6,873 nt of DNA from Deltaproteobacteria bacterium (GTDB taxonomy: Bacteria; Desulfobacterota; Desulfobacteria; Desulfobacterales; SG8-13), in assembly GCA_030670715.1 (NCBI GenBank), contig DAOVBC010000123.1:1-6873 (forward strand). The letters are read 5' to 3'. Under the pieces are notes generated by a model. That model searched no databases, was not told the DNA's origin, and worked only from the letters and a program-made list of their open reading frames with translations. This document shows, one piece after another, positions 1 through 4,900 of the stretch (position 1 is the first letter of the stretch; the number at the start of each line of letters is the position of its first letter). The translations under genes and the position numbers were made by a program.

Positions 1-30
1 GTTCGTTGCCCCGGTTAAATCCGCTTCGGG

Positions 31-78
31 CTTCGCTCTCCGAGCTACGACCCGACAAGTCGCTCGTCTTCTGCGAAG
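31..78. repeat. 48-base imperfect inverted repeat (possible dispersed palindromic element)
   Basis: The outer arms CTTCGC (31-36) and GCGAAG (73-78) are perfectly complementary. Inside them CGAG (41-44) pairs with CTCG (63-66) and CGAC (48-51) pairs with GTCG (59-62), leaving a 7-base loop CCGACAA. Fourteen pairs in three stem blocks is a long-range symmetry more typical of a REP-like dispersed element than of a terminator. No T-run follows on either strand. Its wording resembles intergenic repeats I associate with Desulfobacterota genomes, which is recollection and not shown here. Confidence 0.55.
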
Positions 79-122
79 AATTTCATTGGGTAAAGGTTGG
101 TTGGGTCAAGTGCACCGGTGGT

Positions 123-159
123 GTCGATGCTCGATACTTGATACTCGATAGTGCTATCG
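123..159. repeat. Tandem 7-base units ending in a short perfect hairpin
   Basis: Four consecutive heptamers are in phase: GTCGATG (123-129), CTCGATA (130-136), CTTGATA (137-143) and CTCGATA (144-150). The last unit runs into a perfect dyad, CGATAG (146-151) and CTATCG (154-159), around a TG centre. The array is too short and irregular for a CRISPR. It resembles a short slippage-prone satellite. Confidence 0.6.
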
Positions 160-211
160 CGCCGGTGTGACAGTGTGAGTCCGAAGGGTGCCTGAGGGGC
201 AAGCCGCTATC

Positions 212-312
212 CTGGATGCCGGGAGCCCGGGAAGCCGGGGTGCAGGATGAAGGATACCAGATGCAGGAGCGCGATTTTCTATACTGGATATAATTGGATA
301 ATTTATTGGATG
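212..312. repeat. Degenerate 7-base repeat patch running into the acyltransferase stop
   Basis: In-phase units with a G-G-A-T core are seen at 242-269 (GCAGGAT, GAAGGAT, ACCAGAT, GCAGGAG). Looser copies begin with CTGGATG at 212-218 and CCGGGAG at 219-225. Spaced copies follow at 284-290 (CTGGATA), 294-300 (TTGGATA) and 306-312 (TTGGATG). The last copy supplies the final two codons and part of a third of the acyltransferase gene, whose TAA is at 303-305. Copies are diverged, so exact boundaries are uncertain. Confidence 0.5.
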
Positions 313-1028
313 CGGCACTCTTTAGAATGGTTTTGCAGGTCGATGATCGTCCGGCGGAGCAGACCACTTAGTGTATCCACGGAAAAGTCTTTGAAATCTT
401 CGAAGAGCAGCGGCCGGCCGATGGTTAAATACACCCGGCCCGGGGCCAGTTTCCAGCTGTTTTTGTTGTAGTATTCAAACAGTCCGCTGATGGCAAAGGG
501 CAGGATATCCGCCTCTGCCTGCAGTGCCAGGTGAAAAGGCCCTTTTTTAAACTCCCCAATCTCTCCGGTCCGCGTCCGGGTGCCTTCCGGAAGGATCCCG
601 ATGGAAGTGCCGGATCCGAGCGCCGCCCTGGCCTTTTCCAGGCTCTTCAGGGCATCGGTGAAATTTTTTCGGGCGATGGGAATATTGCCCCATTTTCTTA
701 TCAACACCCCCCATAGGGGAAGAGAAAAGTGGGATGCGGCTTCAACTCCGACAAAACTCAGGGAAATAGCCACCGGAATGACAAATATGTCGAACAGGCT
801 CTGGTGGTTGCCCATGATGAGATAGGTGCGGTGCGGATCGATATGCTGTTGACCGGCCACGGTCAGGCGTATCCTCATGATCTTCAGCAGGACCGCAAAC
901 AGCAACCTGGCTGTCGCATACGTTTTGTCTCTAGGCAGGACATATAGACAGATGGTGAGAATGATGAAAGTAATGAAAAAATAAGTCAATCCTGCGGTCC
1001 ATAAAAGCAGCGAAACAACCGTTTTCAA
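303..1028 (-). CDS. plsC: 1-acyl-sn-glycerol-3-phosphate acyltransferase (PlsC family)
   Basis: This 241-residue membrane-bound acyltransferase would move a fatty acyl group to the sn-2 position of lysophosphatidate, forming phosphatidate in phospholipid synthesis. A hydrophobic N-terminus (about residues 4-31, with LTYFFITFIILTICLYVL) looks like a membrane anchor. The four acyltransferase blocks are present: NHQSLFD with catalytic H75 and D80, GNIPIAR at 114-120, ILPEGTR at 145-151, and ILPFAISG at 175-182. Length matches E. coli PlsC (245 residues). The start chosen is TTG at 1026-1028, because it overlaps the kinase stop as TTGA, has an AAGG Shine-Dalgarno 8 bases upstream, and gives a complete membrane segment. 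It ends the visible operon. The final codons (CRIQ) run into a degenerate heptamer repeat, so the tail may be repeat-derived. Homologues in this superfamily can also use other lysolipids (lyso-ornithine or lyso-glycolipids), so the substrate is not fixed by sequence alone. Confidence 0.9.
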   Translation of the reverse strand: MKTVVSLLLWTAGLTYFFITFIILTICLYVLPRDKTYATARLLFAVLLKIMRIRLTVAGQQHIDPHRTYLIMGNHQSLFDIFVIPVAISLSFVGVEAASHFSLPLWGVLIRKWGNIPIARKNFTDALKSLEKARAALGSGTSIGILPEGTRTRTGEIGEFKKGPFHLALQAEADILPFAISGLFEYYNKNSWKLAPGRVYLTIGRPLLFEDFKDFSVDTLSGLLRRTIIDLQNHSKECRIQ

Positions 1029-1912
1029 CAGAAATACCTTACCAGTTTTGGATGAATGTTAATCTCGGTGGGGGTTTTTCCGAAAATCTCTCCGTCGGGC
1101 AAAAGGACTTTCACCGGGGTGGTCATCACCCGAACCTGTTTGGCTCTGTAAAAGCTGACGGCAGGGTGGTCCCCGTGCTTGCCCTTAAAAATTTTTGGAA
1201 ATGTGCCGATCAGGCTGCTGCGGCTCAACGGGGCGGCGACGATGACATCCAAAAATCCATCGTCGATCCGGGCATCCGGTGCCATCAGCATGTTGCCGCC
1301 CGTATACCGTGAATTGCAAAATTCCACAAAACAGTTTTTGCCGGTTACGACCGTGCCGTCCATTTCAAGCACCATCCGGTGAAAGGTTAACCGAACAGTG
1401 CGGTACAGCACGCCGATGACATAACTGAAACGACCCAGTAATTTAAACCTTGCAGCGGTGCCGGCCGCATCGGTGACAAAACCGAACCCGATGATGTTGA
1501 CAAAATAAAACCGCTCTTTGTCCTGTGTAAAACTGCAAACATCTACCTGCCGGGGTTTTTGCCGGACAAGGGCCGCAATAGCATCTTCAACCGTTTGAAT
1601 GTCGAGATCACGGGCAAAGGAATTCCCGCGGCCCACCGGAATGATGCCCAAAGGCGGCATGTGACCGTTTCCATGAAATTTAAGCAGGCCGTTGAGAACC
1701 TCGAAATTGGTACCGTCGCCGCCCAGTGACACCACACCGTCATATTTTTCCGGTGAAAGCTGTCGGGCGAGCTCGATGGCGTGCTCGCGGTATTGCGTGC
1801 GGAACAGATCAAGGTCGATGTGATGATCCGTCAGTTTTTTCGTGATCCGGGGAATGAGCTTCTTCCCCTTCTTGCCTCCCGAGTGGGGGTTTGCAATCAG
1901 TGCAATTTTCAT
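1025..1912 (-). CDS. Diacylglycerol/sphingosine kinase-family lipid kinase
   Basis: This is a 295-residue lipid kinase of the DAGK catalytic family (the YegS/BmrU/DgkB group). It would transfer phosphate from ATP to diacylglycerol or a related lipid alcohol at the inner face of the cytoplasmic membrane, yielding phosphatidate. The N-terminal nucleotide-binding lobe shows NPHSGGKKG at 8-16, the hallmark GGDGT at 64-68 within SLGGDGTNFEVLNGL, and PVGRGNSFARDL at 92-103. The C-terminal beta lobe shows TGGNMLMAPDARIDDGFLDV at 204-223 and the usual late DGE at 273-275. The length is normal for the family and no signal peptide or membrane helix is seen. The ATG at 1910-1912 overlaps the A2M stop (ATGA). 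No strong Shine-Dalgarno precedes it, which suggests translational coupling. The PVGRGNSFAR motif differs from the more usual P-x-GT-x-NDFAR form, so the lipid substrate is not certain: ceramide or a long-chain base remains possible. Confidence 0.9.
   Translation of the reverse strand: MKIALIANPHSGGKKGKKLIPRITKKLTDHHIDLDLFRTQYREHAIELARQLSPEKYDGVVSLGGDGTNFEVLNGLLKFHGNGHMPPLGIIPVGRGNSFARDLDIQTVEDAIAALVRQKPRQVDVCSFTQDKERFYFVNIIGFGFVTDAAGTAARFKLLGRFSYVIGVLYRTVRLTFHRMVLEMDGTVVTGKNCFVEFCNSRYTGGNMLMAPDARIDDGFLDVIVAAPLSRSSLIGTFPKIFKGKHGDHPAVSFYRAKQVRVMTTPVKVLLPDGEIFGKTPTEINIHPKLVRYFC
1037..1040 (-). promoter_or_regulatory. Shine-Dalgarno supporting the TTG start of the acyltransferase
   Basis: On the minus strand the sequence reads GGTAAGGTATTTCTGTTG. 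The AAGG core is separated by 8 bases from the TTG at 1026-1028. It lies inside the last codons of the lipid kinase, as expected for coupled genes with a 4-base stop/start overlap. It supports the unusual TTG start over a downstream alternative. Confidence 0.6.
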
Positions 1913-4900
1913 TTGTCTTGAATGTTTAATTTGATCTCATCCGAATTGGCCTTGAGCTCCGGGGCGTACATGGCATAAACCCTGGTCGGCAGGGCGCTGA
2001 ACCGGCCGGGTACCTCCGCCCGCAGGCGGTAGCTTACGCTGTGTCTGCCGCGCGCCAGCCGGCGAACGAAAAAGGCGGTTTTTTCATCGCGAAACTCGAC
2101 ATAGGCCCCCATCTCGTTGCCGGTGTAACCGCTGCGGACCGCAACCGCTTCAAAACCGGCGGCCTTCATATCCTCGATGACAATGTACTCGTAGTCGTTC
2201 TTGCTGTCGATCACAAGCTCCACCTCCACCAGGTCGCCGCTTTTCACCGACGCCAGGTTCTTCAAGCTTTCACGCTCAAACTTTTCCACCCGCCGGTCCA
2301 CCACCTGGCCGCGGGAGCCCGCGTCCTTCACTTTGCGGTCAGTCTTTTTTAAACGGTACACCCGGCGCTGGACCTTTATCTCCAATCCTTCGCGGGTAAT
2401 AAAGTCTTCCAGGCTGAAGTAATCCAGATAGGCGTTGAAATACAGCGGCCCCCGGCCGGCTTTTTCCAGTTTCAGGGTGTGGCGCCCGGTGGTGACGGCC
2501 CGGCCCCGGAGCACAAACCGGTTGTCAAACGTAAACAGGTTTTGGCGGTCGATGTGAACGGTTTTCTTCTTTTTGCCGTCCCAGTAAACCGCGACCGTTA
2601 CATCCGGCCGGTCTTCACCGCTGGCAGCCATAAACTCGGCCAACGCTTCGATAACAACGGCCGTATCACGGGTACTGTTCCAGTAGGTGGCGTGTTTGCG
2701 GTTGTTGAGCAGGTATTTGACCAGCCCTGCGGCTTTTGGACTGCCCGGCTGCAAGCGTGCCAACAATTTAAGGTAGTAAGCGTGGGCCTCGTATTCGCTG
2801 CCGTACCAGTACCACCAATAACTGCTGTTGGGCAGGTTTAAATAGGCGGTCTGGTTCTCATCGTCGGTTACCAGGTACTGCTCGATGTTTTGCAGCACCA
2901 TCTTCAGCTTTTGACGGTCTCCGGCTTTGTGCAGGCCCATGGCGAACATGGCCTTGGCATAAACCGCCAGGTGGTTGCGATCCCGGAAGAGGTATTTTCG
3001 CATGGTGCGGTTTTCCTTTTTTTCATCCGCCAGCACCATGTATACGAAAGCATCCAGGTTGTCGGCCCGTGACTTGCCGCGCTTTCCGGTACGATCCCAG
3101 ATCTTCAGCTGTTCAATCTCGCCGGCCTGATAGTCCCGCAGCCACTGCACCCCGCGCCGGATCATGCCGGGGCCGAGTCCAACCCCGCTGTCCCGGGCCA
3201 GCTGCAGACCATGCACCACATAAGCGGTGGTGTGCGGGTAAGACTGTTCGCCGTAGCCGCTGAACCAGCCCCAGCCCCCGTCGTCCAGCTGCATGGCGGC
3301 CAGCCGGCTGACGCCGGTTTTCACCATGTCGGTGACCGTTTCTTCGTCAAAGACCGGGTTGTGATCATAGCGCCGCCAACGGCGGGCCCGCTGCCGGTCG
3401 TCCCCGATTTCCTGAGCGTTCAGATTGGTCCGTTTTTCTCTGATCTGCCGCAGATCAAGCCCCATTTTCTTGAGAACGCCCCGGGTGATAACGGTGGGCA
3501 GAAAGCGGTTTAGCGTCTGTTCGGTGCACCCGTAAGGATAACTCACCAGGTAGGGCAGCGCATCCACCATGGCGCCGGCCAGGGTCGGCGTGTAGCGCAG
3601 TTCCAGTTTTGATTCGCCCCCCCGCCGGGCAGCCGGCACGCTGAAGGTTACCGCTGCCGCTGTTTGTTCCGGGCGGATAACCCCCGAACGGGCAGTCTGC
3701 TTGACCATGCCGTGCACATACACCGGAAACCGCATCTGCATTGCATCCGATTCCGCATCGGTGAGGGCCAGCATGCGGACCACGACTTCGCCTTCCTTGA
3801 CCACCTTCACGCGCCAGTCGACCCGCTTTTCCGCCCCGGGGCCGATGGAAACGGTTTTTTGCGACTTTTCGCCTTTCACAGGTTCTAGCAGGCCCCCGGT
3901 CAGTTCCAATTTCACTTTCACCTTTTTTTTCTTTTTGAGATAATTGTGCACATTGGCCGACAGCACCACTTCGTCTTTTTCCACGAAAAAGCGCGGCGCC
4001 TGAAGTCTCAGAACTAAGTCCTTGCGGGTGACCGCTTCCGCCGCGGCTTCTCCCACCAGGGTGCCGTGGCCCATTGCCCAGGATCTGATTTTCCAGGCGG
4101 TGAGATTTTCGGGCATGGTAAAACTCACCCGGGCAGTGCCGCTGCTGTCGGTCTCCACATGGGCCGCCCAGAAAGCGGTGTCGGCAAACTTTTGGCGTAC
4201 CACCGGCTGAACAAAATCGGCGTCCGGTGGTGTTTTTTGATCCGTACCCTGCCGGTACTGCGAACTTGGGCCGGCTTTCCGCTTTCCGACCGCCGATTGG
4301 GCCGGGGCGGCCGCATCGGCAACTGCCATTTCAGTCTTTGCAGATTCTTTTTCTTCCATCACGCTGCCGGATTCCGTGGGCGCCGATGGGGCACCACCCC
4401 TTTGGGCCTGCACAACCAGCTGACCGAATACCCCCACCGGCTGCATGGGTATCTCTTTCTTTTTCAGCAGATTTGAAAAGCGGCGGGCCAGGCTGGTCTC
4501 CTGCCGGAGATGATGGCTGCGCCGCCATTTCCAGAAAAACGCTCTGATCTCCGGCACATTGGCGCCGCCGGCGATGAACTCCAGCGATCGATCGTAAACG
4601 GCAATCACCGTCGACCCCTGGTAGGGGCGGTTGAAGTAATCGGTCACCTTCAGTGTCAGTGTTGCCTTCTCACCGGGACGGTAAATTTTTTTTGAAGGCG
4701 CAACGGCGACATTCAGCACCTTTTTTTCCGGCGGCACGACAATCTCGCGGGTTTCGCTGTGGACTTTGCCGTCGTACACGCTGAAGGCCTCCACAAAAAA
4801 GTTGGGCATGTCCTTTTTTTTCACCGCGATTTCCCGCAGCGCGCTCTTGCCGGTCATACGAATCACTTCCGGCGGCAGGTAAACGCCGTTGGCCGGCCGT

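Larger units (their letters stand above)
1..302. other. Intergenic region downstream of the operon, repeat-rich, no gene recognised
   Basis: Short frames are open in both directions, for example a plus-strand frame from the left edge to a TAG near 149. They have no start signal, no recognisable protein motif, and coincide with inverted and heptamer repeats, so I call none of them. No tRNA, CRISPR or canonical terminator is visible. The GC-rich dyad around 219-239 could fold but is not followed by a U-run in either direction. The region appears to be a landing zone for dispersed repeats. Confidence 0.6.

Noticed and set aside
1..22. Possible tRNA fragment (GGTTAAATCC resembling a T-arm)
   Set aside because: No matching acceptor stem, anticodon arm or CCA-adjacent pairing can be drawn in either orientation.
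88..105. G-quadruplex-like run GGGTAAAGGTTGGTTGGG
   Set aside because: Only two-tier G-tracts are possible, which are weak and common in GC-rich DNA; there is no promoter or gene start next to it.
219..239. GC-rich dyad (CCCGG-GAAG-CCGGG and overlapping CCGGG-AG-CCCGG) as a Rho-independent terminator for the operon
   Set aside because: The stem is short, and no U-run follows it on the minus-strand transcript, where the sequence after the stem reads CATCCAGGATAG.
123..312. CRISPR-like array
   Set aside because: Units are 7 bases, directly abutting or irregularly spaced, without conserved repeats of 24 bases or more or unique spacers.
83..367. A 94-codon minus-strand frame overlapping the acyltransferase end
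   Set aside because: It overlaps the end of a well-supported gene in another frame and is built from heptamer and hairpin sequence, with no ribosome site or family motif.
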